Shown here: in pieces, positions 27,331-36,081 of the stretch | Position numbering within the stretch: position 1 is the first letter of the stretch | Layout of the letters: each line of letters begins with the position of its first letter | The notes under the pieces: model-generated | The model's database searches: none | Seen by the model: only the letters and a program-made list of their open reading frames with translations | What the model was told of the DNA's origin: nothing | Program-made: the position numbers and the translations under genes | From: an uncultured Flavobacteriaceae bacterium | Lineage (GTDB): Bacteria; Bacteroidota; Bacteroidia; Flavobacteriales; Flavobacteriaceae | DNA: 64,000 nucleotides | Assembly: GCA_947497245.1 (NCBI GenBank) | Contig: CANMFO010000004.1 | Coordinates: 183,759-247,758 of the forward strand | Direction: 5' to 3'

Positions 27331-28388
27331 TTTCGGAGCAAGGTGAGGCTGTGGTTTTCCCCCCTGTACTGGTTGTACAACAAGATATTTTTCAGTTTGG
27401 GTGCTTGCAAGTGATTTAGCCGTACGACATCTGGCACGGTCTGGGTTTTTATGATTTTGGCGGCCAGCCACAGGGCGAAGCCCGAAGCCGTATCGAATTC
27501 CCCGGATAGGTGCTTGTAATACGCCTGCGGGGTATCCCCGAAGAGGTCGTCTGCCAGGGTCTGGTAATAGCCATCAAAGGCAATATCCCCATTATTTCCG
27601 GAAATGACCAGGTCAATGTCCCCAACGGTCAGTCCATTCTCGCTTAAAAACACGGACACTTTTTCCCCTATTTTGTTTTCCGATAGCGTATTAAAGGTCC
27701 TGACCCCTGCCAATTCGGCATAGGTCGACGTCTGTTTTTGGTTGGAAAGCACAAAAAAATGGGCTCCTTCCGCCATAACGCACCCTTCGGTCCCCGATTG
27801 GAGCAGTTGGCTCGAATCTACGGGTTCGGCCTTTATGTGCTTGATCAGCCTGTGGGTGTCCACGTGGTGGTCCACCAGTTCATCGACCCCACCGACAAGG
27901 ACATTCGAAGCTTCCCCATTTTTTAGCTGGATCAAAGCGTCCAAAAGGCTCGATTCAAAAGAAATGGAGGAATGCACATAGGTGAAGTTGTAGCCCTTGC
28001 ATCCGATAGCCATCGCAATTTGACCCGAAACGGTGTTGTGGGATGACTGTATAAAACGGGTAGGTGTCAAAAATTGCTCCTTGTTGTCGATAATGGCACT
28101 TACGAATTTTTCCGAATCCCCAATACAGCCCAAACCCGTTCCCACGACTATGGCGTCTACCCGTTCCAGCCCGGCTTCTTTCAGCGCGGTATTGGAACTG
28201 ACCGTGCTCATTTTGATGCCCTTGGCCATCCTACGGGCGGCGGCAGGAGGAATATAGGATTTATAATCCGGGTCAATGACCCGGATCACCGTGTCGTTGT
28301 AAATGGCCACCTCTTCCAAAAAAGTGGTGCCATCAAAAGTTTTTTGGGCGGAAACTGAACCGACACTATTTATAAAAACTGTGCTCAT
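27324..28388 (-). CDS. ketosynthase-like chain-length-factor protein (inactive site)
   Basis: The start is ATG 28388, overlapping the upstream stop by one base (TAATG). The 354-residue protein is a thiolase-fold ketosynthase homologue, but the nucleophile region reads YVHSSISFESSLLDA with no Cys. The HGTxxxxxD and GHxxGAxG histidine motifs are also replaced (GNNGDIAFDGYYQ; KHLSGEFDTASG). It therefore should not condense on its own; it probably pairs with the active KS encoded directly upstream, as chain-length factors do in type II PKS and aryl polyene systems. Confidence 0.87.
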   Translation of the reverse strand: MSTVFINSVGSVSAQKTFDGTTFLEEVAIYNDTVIRVIDPDYKSYIPPAAARRMAKGIKMSTVSSNTALKEAGLERVDAIVVGTGLGCIGDSEKFVSAIIDNKEQFLTPTRFIQSSHNTVSGQIAMAIGCKGYNFTYVHSSISFESSLLDALIQLKNGEASNVLVGGVDELVDHHVDTHRLIKHIKAEPVDSSQLLQSGTEGCVMAEGAHFFVLSNQKQTSTYAELAGVRTFNTLSENKIGEKVSVFLSENGLTVGDIDLVISGNNGDIAFDGYYQTLADDLFGDTPQAYYKHLSGEFDTASGFALWLAAKIIKTQTVPDVVRLNHLQAPKLKNILLYNQYRGENHSLTLLRKC

Positions 28389-29587
28389 TAGACTTCTTTG
28401 GAAAACAATAAGGTAGTGCAATTTCCGCCAAAACCGAAGGAATTGGAGAGTACTACGTTCAGTTCCTTGCGCACTAGCTCTGTCTGCGGTAGCAGTTCAA
28501 ACTCCTGCATCGGGTTTTTGAAATTGAGATTGGGATACACGACATTGTTCTGCAAGGCCAATACGGAGTATATGGCTTCGATGGCACCTGCTACGGCCAG
28601 TGTATGGCCGGTATAGGCCTTGGTGGAGCTAAATTCCGGTACTTTTTTGTCAAAGATCCGCAACATGGCCCTGCCTTCCGAAAGGTCGTTGTTGGGGGTT
28701 GCCGTCCCGTGGGCATTGATGTAGTCGACCTTATCCGGGGTCAAACCCGCAATTTTGAGTGCTTTTTCCATGGCCAGTACCGCCCCGTCCCCGTTGTCGG
28801 AGGAAGCCGTTTGGTGAAAGGCATCGTTTGCATTCCCAAAGCCTTTTATATAGCCCAATACCGTCCTGTTTTCCTTTTCCACCAGCGCTGGCGACTCCAG
28901 TACCAAATAGGCCGCCGCCTCCCCCAAATTGAGCCCTTTTCTTTTGTCGTCAAAAGGAGTGTTGTACGTATCGGATAAGATCATCAAGGTCTTGAAACCA
29001 TTGATCGTAAACTTTGAAAGGCTGTCCGTTCCGCCGACCACAACGCGATCTAGTTGGCCCGATTTGATCATGCGGGCGCCCAGCATAATAGCGTTCGCCG
29101 CCGACGAACAGGCCGTGCTTATGGTGGTGGCAAAACTCTCTTCCAGCCCCAATTTGGATGCGATCTTTCGTGTAGAGTCCCCGGCATGGAGGCCATTGAT
29201 ATGGTGCCATGCCCTGTCGTTCTCAAAATAATCGTAGAAATATTGTTCCGATTTGTCCATGCCGCCCACCGTAGTGCCGGAAATCAAACCGGTCCGCGCA
29301 TCATTGATATCCGAAATTCCGGCCTGATGTACCGCCTCTTGGGCCGCGATCGCCCCGAGAAGTGCGGTCCGTGACCAGGAATCCCTGGGAAGCCCGAGCT
29401 GCTCTTCCAATTTCGCATTGTCGGTCGGTATCTCGCCGACCATGATATCGTTTTTATGGACCGTATCGATATGGGTAATTCTCGAAATACCCGTTCGACC
29501 GGCAACAAGGGCCCCGTAGTTTTCCCGAACATTGTTTCCGATGGCCGAGATAACCCCCATTCCCGTTATTGCTACTCCTTTGCCCAT
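28388..29587 (-). CDS. FabF-type beta-ketoacyl-ACP synthase
   Basis: At 399 residues it is a full-length KAS II. The nucleophile is Cys160 in STACSSAANAIML, the first His is in NAHGTATPNND, and the second is in KAYTGHTLAVAGAIE. It should elongate the aryl polyene on an ACP by decarboxylative condensation, together with the Cys-less homologue encoded immediately downstream (TAATG junction). Confidence 0.95.
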   Translation of the reverse strand: MGKGVAITGMGVISAIGNNVRENYGALVAGRTGISRITHIDTVHKNDIMVGEIPTDNAKLEEQLGLPRDSWSRTALLGAIAAQEAVHQAGISDINDARTGLISGTTVGGMDKSEQYFYDYFENDRAWHHINGLHAGDSTRKIASKLGLEESFATTISTACSSAANAIMLGARMIKSGQLDRVVVGGTDSLSKFTINGFKTLMILSDTYNTPFDDKRKGLNLGEAAAYLVLESPALVEKENRTVLGYIKGFGNANDAFHQTASSDNGDGAVLAMEKALKIAGLTPDKVDYINAHGTATPNNDLSEGRAMLRIFDKKVPEFSSTKAYTGHTLAVAGAIEAIYSVLALQNNVVYPNLNFKNPMQEFELLPQTELVRKELNVVLSNSFGFGGNCTTLLFSKEV

Positions 29588-29735
29588 AAAAACTACCGAA
29601 AAGTTCTCAGCCGCAAAAATACGAAGTTCATATGGTTTTATTGGAATTTTAATGCGCCGCTTTTTTTGGCGCCCCGGTAGGCCAATGGGTCTGCTGAAGG
29701 CGGGTCCGGTACGGACAGGGTATTGAAAGGGAAAC

Positions 29736-29990
29736 CTATTTCCGATGTTCGGAAATGTAGGAGGCCATGGTCTCCACCGATTCGAATATGGCCCTTCCCT
29801 CTTTTGGGTCGGCCAATTTTATCCCGTAGTCCTTGTCAAGCATAACAATGAGCTCAAGGGCATCGATGGAGTCGAGGCCCAGGCCTTCACCAAAAAGGGG
29901 GTCTTTGTCCGCAATTTCCTCAATGGCGACATCCTCCAGGTTCAGTTGCTCAATTATTTTCGCTTTCAATTCTTCTTTTAAATCTGTCAT
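29736..29990 (-). CDS. acyl carrier protein
   Basis: The 84-residue acidic protein carries the 4-phosphopantetheine site in GLGLDSIDALEL (Ser41). It is one of two ACPs in the operon, the other being at 39546. The 4-base overlap with the KS-like gene upstream suggests coupled translation. Which ACP serves the aryl polyene chain and which serves the resorcinol chain is not decided by sequence. Confidence 0.95.
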   Translation of the reverse strand: MTDLKEELKAKIIEQLNLEDVAIEEIADKDPLFGEGLGLDSIDALELIVMLDKDYGIKLADPKEGRAIFESVETMASYISEHRK

Positions 29991-30592
29991 GGAGTCAGGT
30001 ATAATCGGTTTATTTCTTCTATGGAATGGGCAAAAATACCATTCTTCGCAACAACGTACAAAAAGGCGTCGTATTTTCCCTGATCAAATTCCATCCATCC
30101 ACAAATCACCTTTTCCGATTTTTGGTTTGCCAATAGGCTATTGGCGTATTCGAACAGGGAATCGGCGTTAAAACGGTCAAATATAAAAAAACTATTCTCG
30201 GAAAACAGCCGGTGCCTGATGCTGATTTCCCCCAAACAGATGTTCGGAAGGGTGTAGACGAATACGGCGGGACTGGCGAAAGGGTTTTCGATATCCTGTA
30301 TGGTTTTTTGGTGCCTTCGATCGGTATCCAGACTTGCGGCCCTGTTCGAAAGTGCCAGGGCGATGTTCTTTTCATTTTCGTTTTCCAAAAGCACATCGGA
30401 GGCGATCAATGCAAGCTTGCTCAAGGAATCCATTTTAAAAAACTTGGGATATTGGGTATCGAAGTTTTTGTAAGCCGACTTAATGAAGATGGAAAAGTCC
30501 GTTTCATTGCTCTCAAAGCGGGGTATTCCGTTCAGGGAAATCCTTCCCTGTCGGATATGGCCATAACGTTGTATGCGATATTCCTTGTTCAT
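29987..30592 (-). CDS. ketosynthase N-terminal-like protein (Ketoacyl-synt_2 type)
   Basis: The 201-residue protein resembles only the N-terminal half of ketosynthases. NPFASPAVFVYTLPNICLGEISIRHRLF (residues about 100-128) is the signature of the short Ketoacyl-synt_2 group. There is no active-site Cys motif afterwards (ENSFFIFDRFN), so it is not a catalyst by itself and may be a structural or chain-length partner. It overlaps both neighbours by 4 bases. Confidence 0.78.
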   Translation of the reverse strand: MNKEYRIQRYGHIRQGRISLNGIPRFESNETDFSIFIKSAYKNFDTQYPKFFKMDSLSKLALIASDVLLENENEKNIALALSNRAASLDTDRRHQKTIQDIENPFASPAVFVYTLPNICLGEISIRHRLFSENSFFIFDRFNADSLFEYANSLLANQKSEKVICGWMEFDQGKYDAFLYVVAKNGIFAHSIEEINRLYLTP

Positions 30593-31737
30593 TTCCCTGC
30601 TTTTTGAAATACCACTGCCGTGTTACAGCCTCCAAAGCCCGAAGCCGTTTTTAGAAAGGTATCCAGTTTTTTTGACGTTGTGCTTTGAATGATGGCCAAA
30701 GGTTGGGATATCCCCAATTCCTGAAATCCCTTTGAGGCGAAGAGTGTGTTTTGGTGTAGGGAGTGCATCCCAACAATGGTCTCCAAAAGTCCTGAAGCGC
30801 CCAATGTATGGCCGAAATAGCCCTTTAGACTGTTCAAGGGGACACTCTGGAGCTCGGCCCGATTAAATGCGATGGCTTCCATCTCGTCGTTGAAGGGAGT
30901 GGCCGTTCCGTGTGCAGAGATATAGTCGATATCCGCTGCCAAGAGCCCAGATTGATCCAAGGCAGCTCGAATGCTCCTGTACAGTCCCTCCCCCGTGCGC
31001 GAGGGCCCGGAAATGTGGTTGGCGTCGTTACAGGAGGCCTCGCCCAAGATCACGACAGATTCATCGGCAAGATGTTTCCGGTCCGAAGTGATCAGGGCAC
31101 TGACCCCAACCTCGCCGATATTGATGCCCGAACGGGTTTTACAGAACGGGCGGCAAGGCTCCTGGCTCAATGCCTGGAACGCGTTGAAGCCCGAAAGGAT
31201 GAACCGCGTCACCAGATCTCCCGCGACCACGAACACATGGTCGTAACGGCCCTGGGCGATAAAACGTTTGGCAACCGCGATGGCGAGTATGCCCGACACA
31301 CAGGCGTTGGAGAGTACAATGGCCTCGTTCCGGAATCCAAAAAAGGTCTTGATCTTTTTGCCCAAAACGGAAAGGTAGGCACGCTCCTCCGGAAATGGAC
31401 CGTCGGTTTCGAGCACATCGATGTTTCCTTTGGTGGTCGAAACGATCAGGCCCACCCTGTCGTCCAACTCAATTTGTGATGCGGCAATGGTCTTTTCCAG
31501 GGAAACGAGCAGCAACTGTTCTAGGCGGGTATGCTTTTCGGTAGGTCCGAGGTTGCCATAGGCTTCTTGAAGCAGACTGTCGGCAATACGGGAGCTACAG
31601 AAGGGATGGGGAAGAATGTTTTCATCTTCCATCGGTTTCAGGTCGGAAACTTCCTTTTTTATGCCTTCAAGGGCCGAAACCGAACCGAACCCAAAACCCG
31701 AAACGATGTTGCTATGTGATAGGTAGATCTTATTCAT
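30589..31737 (-). CDS. beta-ketoacyl synthase (KAS II-like)
   Basis: The 382-residue protein has the complete catalytic triad: Cys146 (VLSNACVSGILA), His in SAHGTATPFND, and His in KGYFGHTLGASG. It is more divergent at the N-terminus than the KS at 28388 and probably has a different chain or starter preference. It overlaps the thioesterase gene upstream by 8 bases and the KS-like gene downstream by 4. Confidence 0.93.
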   Translation of the reverse strand: MNKIYLSHSNIVSGFGFGSVSALEGIKKEVSDLKPMEDENILPHPFCSSRIADSLLQEAYGNLGPTEKHTRLEQLLLVSLEKTIAASQIELDDRVGLIVSTTKGNIDVLETDGPFPEERAYLSVLGKKIKTFFGFRNEAIVLSNACVSGILAIAVAKRFIAQGRYDHVFVVAGDLVTRFILSGFNAFQALSQEPCRPFCKTRSGINIGEVGVSALITSDRKHLADESVVILGEASCNDANHISGPSRTGEGLYRSIRAALDQSGLLAADIDYISAHGTATPFNDEMEAIAFNRAELQSVPLNSLKGYFGHTLGASGLLETIVGMHSLHQNTLFASKGFQELGISQPLAIIQSTTSKKLDTFLKTASGFGGCNTAVVFQKAGK

Positions 31738-32167
31738 CCAACAGCCCTACTTTTTTCTTCCATTGCATAAAAAAATCAGGAATGGTCAGGGAAAGTTCCC
31801 CGCCCAGTTCCACAAAGACCTGTACCGTTTTGCCCGTACAAACCACCTGTCCCCGGGGATTGAGGATTTCGTACTTGAAGACCATCTTGGCCGCTTCCGA
31901 ATCGATATAGGTGGTCTTTACAGTGGCCACATCACCATAGGTCAGGGGCAGTTTATGTTCGCATTTGGAGCTTACGATCGGGGTGGAAAAGTTCCGGGCC
32001 TTTTGGTCCAGGTACGAAATACCGTGATGCCGGCCAAAGGCTTCGCGTCCGTCTTCAAAGTATTGAATGTAGTTGCCGTGCCAAACGATTCCCAAAGGGT
32101 CGGTTTCCGCGAACCGAACGCGCACTTCGCTGGTGTAACTTATTTCTTTTTGTGTCTTAGAGGGCAT
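31730..32167 (-). CDS. 4HBT/YbgC-type acyl thioesterase
   Basis: The 145-residue hotdog protein has RVRFAETDPLGIVWHGNYIQYFEDGR. Asp23 and Glu38 fit the 4-hydroxybenzoyl-CoA thioesterase catalytic Asp and neighbouring helix. It probably releases or edits acyl-CoA or acyl-ACP chains in the pathway. It overlaps both flanking genes (KS by 8, ABC permease by 11 bases). Confidence 0.9.
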   Translation of the reverse strand: MPSKTQKEISYTSEVRVRFAETDPLGIVWHGNYIQYFEDGREAFGRHHGISYLDQKARNFSTPIVSSKCEHKLPLTYGDVATVKTTYIDSEAAKMVFKYEILNPRGQVVCTGKTVQVFVELGGELSLTIPDFFMQWKKKVGLLDE

Positions 32168-33425
32168 TTTTTCGATTGTTATAACCCATGGCGATTAAAG
32201 TGGTCAGGACAAAAAATACGAACAAAAGGGCAATTTCAGGTAGGATTTCCCTAAATCCGACATTCCTCAAAAATACGTCATAAAAGGCATTTAAACCCCA
32301 ATTCATGGGAGAGAGGTTTGACAGTGTCTGCATGAACCTGGGCATGGCGAATACCGGAACCCAAACACCTCCAATGGCCGCCAAGATCACCACAAAGGTA
32401 GCCGCAAACGGAGCGGATTGTTCCTGGGTCTTTGCGATAGTGCCCAACAAAAGCCCCAACCCGACCGCGGCCAGGCCAGCAAAGAGGGCAACTACCAGCA
32501 ACAGGGGCAATCGGCCGGCGACCTCCAATTTGGGCAAGCCGATGAGCGGGAAAAGATAAAGGCCCACCAAGATCATCAAGGCGAACTGAATCAGGGAAAC
32601 GAGCAAAAAGATCAGCGCCTTTCCTCCCAGGACCGTGGCATAGGACACGGGCTGGGTGCGCAAACGCACAAAGGTGCCCTGGTTTTTTTCCTGTACCATA
32701 TTGATGCCCAGGGGGAGCATGATAAAGAAAATGGCAAAGAGCGTCCATGCCGGAATATTGTGCTGTGTTGAATTTGGAACAAGGGACGGTCGGTCGTTGG
32801 TGGGATCGATTTCGGTAAAGGAAATGAAGTGCCCGGTATCGAAGATCTCTTCGGATTCATCTTCCGCCAACTGTTCCTGAAAGGCCTTGTAAATGGTCTG
32901 GCTCTCGATCTCTGAAATCATTTGGTTGATGTTGCTCCTCACCGAACTTTTGAACGATTGTTGGGTGGTGGGATCAAAATAGAGTTTTACCTCCTTGGGC
33001 TCCAATTTTGATCGTGGCCTGGGAACACTGTCCGTCTCCAGACCAAATTTGGACAGGACGCTCTCCACGTTTTCCGTTATTTTCAGGTCGAGGTCCCTGG
33101 AAAGGTTTTCGGGGATGACTATGGCCAATTGATAGGTGCCCTTTTGTACCATTTCCCTGGCCTTGGCCTCATCATGACCCCTGGTCACCTCGAACAGTTC
33201 TGATGCGGTCAGATTTTCATGGATGTTCCGGGAAACATCGCCCTGGTCCCGGTCAACCAAAAGCAGCGGTATTTTCAACGCCTCCAAAGTCTTGAACGTA
33301 CCGTCCTGAATGGTGGTTATGGTGATGACCAGGAGCAAGGGCATAACAAACAATACGGCCAGCCCGCCAATATCGCGGGTGAGCAGTAAAAATTCCTTGT
33401 ATGTCGATGCCCAAAGTTTATGCAT
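32157..33425 (-). CDS. ABC-2 type transporter permease
   Basis: The 422-residue membrane protein has one N-terminal helix (about 20-40), a large extracytoplasmic domain (about 45-225), then five helices (WTLFAIFFIMLPLGINMV, ALIFLLVSLIQFALMILVGLYLF, LLLVVALFAGLAAVGLGLLLG, FVVILAAIGGVWVPVFAM, IALLFVFFVLTTLIAMGY). This is the YhhJ-like layout of ABC-2 exporters. It forms an export pair with the ATPase encoded by the overlapping upstream gene (8 bases), probably for the pigment or its precursor. Confidence 0.92.
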   Translation of the reverse strand: MHKLWASTYKEFLLLTRDIGGLAVLFVMPLLLVITITTIQDGTFKTLEALKIPLLLVDRDQGDVSRNIHENLTASELFEVTRGHDEAKAREMVQKGTYQLAIVIPENLSRDLDLKITENVESVLSKFGLETDSVPRPRSKLEPKEVKLYFDPTTQQSFKSSVRSNINQMISEIESQTIYKAFQEQLAEDESEEIFDTGHFISFTEIDPTNDRPSLVPNSTQHNIPAWTLFAIFFIMLPLGINMVQEKNQGTFVRLRTQPVSYATVLGGKALIFLLVSLIQFALMILVGLYLFPLIGLPKLEVAGRLPLLLVVALFAGLAAVGLGLLLGTIAKTQEQSAPFAATFVVILAAIGGVWVPVFAMPRFMQTLSNLSPMNWGLNAFYDVFLRNVGFREILPEIALLFVFFVLTTLIAMGYNNRKNAL

Positions 33426-34161
33426 GGTCCCTAAGGGCTTTACCGGTGAGTGCCAAAAAAAGGTCTTCCAAATGTTCCGCGTTCCGGTGCTGTGCGATCA
33501 AGGTTTTGGGGGCACCTTTGCAGATCACTTTCCCGCGGTCTATGATCGCCACCCGGGTACAGAATTGCTCTGCTTCGTTCAGATGGTGGGAGGTATATAC
33601 TATGGTGGTGCCCTGGGCGTTCAATTGTTCGAGATGTTCGATGATCGCGTTTCTCGATTGTACATCGACCCCCACGGTAGGCTCGTCAAGAAAAAGTACT
33701 TGGGGACGGTGCAAAATGCCCGAGATCAAATTGACCCGCCTTTTCATTCCCCCCGAAAATGTTTTGATCGGTCTGTGCGCAAAATCGGAGAGGCCAAGGG
33801 TGTTCAGGTGCTCGGCGATATCGTCTTTTAGCGATTTCCCCTTTAAACCGTACATACTTCCAAAATACACTAGGTTTTCGAAAGCCGTCAGGGAAGGGTA
33901 CAGGGCATATTCCTGGGGCACGATACCGATCAATTGCTTCAGCTCCTTTTTGTTGGAGGCATAGTTGAGCCCATTGATGCTAAAACTTCCAGAGGTGGGC
34001 TTCAGCAGTGAACACAATATCGAGATCAAGGTTGTTTTTCCGGCCCCATTGGGACCGAGCAGTCCAAATATTTCCCCTTCCCCGATCCGAAGATCCATAT
34101 TGTGCACGGAAAAATGATCCGCGCCTTTGTATTTTTTGGAAAGTTGGTTGATTTCGATCAT
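33418..34161 (-). CDS. ABC transporter ATP-binding protein
   Basis: The 247-residue ATPase has Walker A GPNGAGKTT (36-44), signature FSGGMKRR and Walker B VLFLDEPTVGVD. It belongs to the ABC-2 (CcmA/DrrA-like) class and overlaps its permease gene by 8 bases. Export of flexirubin or of a precursor is the likely role by location. Confidence 0.95.
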   Translation of the reverse strand: MIEINQLSKKYKGADHFSVHNMDLRIGEGEIFGLLGPNGAGKTTLISILCSLLKPTSGSFSINGLNYASNKKELKQLIGIVPQEYALYPSLTAFENLVYFGSMYGLKGKSLKDDIAEHLNTLGLSDFAHRPIKTFSGGMKRRVNLISGILHRPQVLFLDEPTVGVDVQSRNAIIEHLEQLNAQGTTIVYTSHHLNEAEQFCTRVAIIDRGKVICKGAPKTLIAQHRNAEHLEDLFLALTGKALRDHA

Positions 34162-34212
34162 GGGTCCATTGCATCCCGGTCAATCGCCGGGTTCTTGGTT
34201 TAGGTTCCTGAT

Positions 34213-35208
34213 TTATATCGCTTTTTTGAGTTTTCCAAAAAAAGCGGCTTCCCTATTGCCGATGGCCTCGAGTTGGTCGGCGACCTTGTTGTAGGCGTCG
34301 GTATGTACGCTCCGGTTCTTATAGATACGGGAGGCGTCCAGGGCAAAATCGCGCCATTGGTCCCCTATTTCGGTCATTTCCCTAGAGAGCTCCGCCAGCC
34401 GGTCGTTGCCCAAAATTTTGCTTGATTCCTGCAAAAATGCGGCATAGATATACCGGAAGCCTCCACCACCCGTTCCGATCTCTTCCTGCATCCGAACCAC
34501 TTGGCCCAAATAATGGTTGGCTTTTTTTGTGCCGTGTTTCTTGGGCCATTTTCGAATCAGTTTGGCAACGGTCTTAACCCCTTTGGCCCCTACAATGGGG
34601 ACCGGGGCCAGCATCTCGCGGCAGGTGTGCCGGATTCCCTTGACAATGGCCTTTTTCAGGTCCAGGGTCTCGGGAAAGGCGACCGGGTAGTACATATGCC
34701 CCTTGGGGGCAAAGGCCCCTTTGGCATAGCGCACTTTTTCGAGTTCCTTCTCGGTAAGTGTGGTGACGTGCTGCATCACCGGGTCGCTGATCAGATACTG
34801 CCCATTTTCCTTGCCATAGACCACTAGGTTGTGCGCGTTGAAATGGAAGCGGTACTCATCGGGGAAGTAGACCAGGTTGTATACCCCTACCTGCAGGCCT
34901 ACCGGGTTGTTGCCCTTTAGGTTTTCGTCCAGCCGTTCCCTGGCTTTTTTGGGATCCTTGAATTTTTCCCTTTTGATCTTTATGCCCACCCGTTTGGCAA
35001 AGCGGCTAAAAATGAAACCGGCCATGGCACGGTAGGTGATCAACGGGGCATAGTTGATCTTGACAAAGGGAATATAGCAAAACAATAATCCCGAACCGAT
35101 GCCAAAAACCATGGGTTCGCTTACCTGATATCCATTGAAGCGCATTAAATTGGAGACCACTCCATTTTCGCAGTGCGCGGATTGTTTGTGTTCAAAATCT
35201 ATTTTCAT
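34213..35208 (-). CDS. BtrH-like (DUF4872) protein
   Basis: The 331-residue protein starts with a BtrH N-terminal domain: SAHCENGVVSNLMRFNGYQ puts Cys13 in the place of the papain-like nucleophile, with His in RFHFNAHNLVVYG and Asp in YLISDPVMQ. BtrH transfers an acyl group from ACP to an aminoglycoside, so this protein may move an aryl polyene or other acyl chain from an ACP to the resorcinol hydroxyl. The C-terminal 130 residues are the helical DUF4872 part. The acceptor is inferred only. Confidence 0.87.
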   Translation of the reverse strand: MKIDFEHKQSAHCENGVVSNLMRFNGYQVSEPMVFGIGSGLLFCYIPFVKINYAPLITYRAMAGFIFSRFAKRVGIKIKREKFKDPKKARERLDENLKGNNPVGLQVGVYNLVYFPDEYRFHFNAHNLVVYGKENGQYLISDPVMQHVTTLTEKELEKVRYAKGAFAPKGHMYYPVAFPETLDLKKAIVKGIRHTCREMLAPVPIVGAKGVKTVAKLIRKWPKKHGTKKANHYLGQVVRMQEEIGTGGGGFRYIYAAFLQESSKILGNDRLAELSREMTEIGDQWRDFALDASRIYKNRSVHTDAYNKVADQLEAIGNREAAFFGKLKKAI

Positions 35209-35212
35209 GGGA

Positions 35213-35659
35213 TCAGTGTTCGATATCTTTTAATTGTTCGATGGTTATTTCGAACACCTCGGCATATTTTTGAAGGGTTTTTTCCCGCAGCCTTTTAAAG
35301 ACCGCTGGCTTAAAATGTCTTTTCACGCGCCATTGCCACATGCCCATATAACTGGCAAGTACGGCAGGCTCCATTTTGCAGACCTCCATGTAGTACACAA
35401 TGGGGCTGATTTTGTTTTCGAGCACCCGTTGTCGGGCATCGGCGATGCGTTCCCCAATTTCTTTCAGTGCGTTGTCCAGGGCAATGGTCTTGGCCTCCCA
35501 ACCCGAACTTAGGGCCGTGGTATAATTGCCGTCCTCGTCCACTGCATAGCACAGTTCCTTGCCGTGTTCCTCCTTAAAGAAGCTTTTGTCCTGTGGTACC
35601 TCTTCTTTTTTCAAAATAGGGTTTCTTAGATTCCGTGAATTAAAAAATTTAAGGTACAA
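35213..35659 (-). CDS. flexirubin-cluster conserved hypothetical, HTH-like
   Basis: The protein of up to 148 residues is helical and basic at the C-terminus (YMGMWQWRVKRHFKPAVF, then LQKYAEVFEITIEQLKDI), which looks like a small DNA-binding-like fold but may be structural. There is no ATG in a sensible place. TTG at 35659 overlaps the upstream hotdog gene by 34 bases; a second TTG at 35614 would give 133 residues and no overlap. I keep the longer form. Homologues accompany BtrH-like genes in flexirubin clusters. Confidence 0.72.
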   Translation of the reverse strand: MYLKFFNSRNLRNPILKKEEVPQDKSFFKEEHGKELCYAVDEDGNYTTALSSGWEAKTIALDNALKEIGERIADARQRVLENKISPIVYYMEVCKMEPAVLASYMGMWQWRVKRHFKPAVFKRLREKTLQKYAEVFEITIEQLKDIEH

Positions 35660-36081
35660 GCTACGATTAATTCACCTTTTCTGAAAGTCGAAGATTCTAT
35701 GGTACAGATACTAAAAGTATCATTGTCGTGCCTCGACAATAAATTTCCTTTGGTGACTATGGTGTCATTGACTTTTGGGAGTTGGAAAATTTCAACTTTT
35801 TTCACAGCGCTTATATAGCCGATCACCTTGCTTCGCTTTCCTTCGTAATCATCGTCCTCAAAAAAACTCTGTCCAACGATGGTGGCACAGGTTTGGGCGG
35901 CGTTTTCAATAAGTCCGGTTTCGGTGAGCCGATCATCTTGGATAAAAATGCAGGATGCCTCGATCTTGAAATGGGTCTCTACCGAGGTCGAATCCAGATA
36001 GGGCATGTAGTTCGCCATGAGCATGGGGTCCCGATGCGGCAAGAACTTTTTGATATCGATATTGTGCCGAATTTTTTCCAA
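35626..36081 (-). CDS. hotdog protein, aryl-polyene dehydratase-like (His-less)
   Basis: The 151-residue hotdog protein has FLPHRDPMLM at the N-terminus and DDRLTETGLIENAAQTCA, where the Glu aligns with the FabZ catalytic acid. The FabZ His, expected 14 residues earlier, is Ile here. It is a clear paralogue of the next protein (36082). The start is TTG at 36081, immediately after the upstream TAA; the next ATG would delete the LPHRDPM block. The two paralogues may act as a pair. Confidence 0.83.
   Translation of the reverse strand: MEKIRHNIDIKKFLPHRDPMLMANYMPYLDSTSVETHFKIEASCIFIQDDRLTETGLIENAAQTCATIVGQSFFEDDDYEGKRSKVIGYISAVKKVEIFQLPKVNDTIVTKGNLLSRHDNDTFSICTIESSTFRKGELIVACTLNFLIHGI

Noticed and set aside
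29987-30592. Broken ketosynthase pseudogene
   Set aside because: The short Ketoacyl-synt_2 form is a known stand-alone type, the frame is intact and both ends overlap neighbours by 4 bases.
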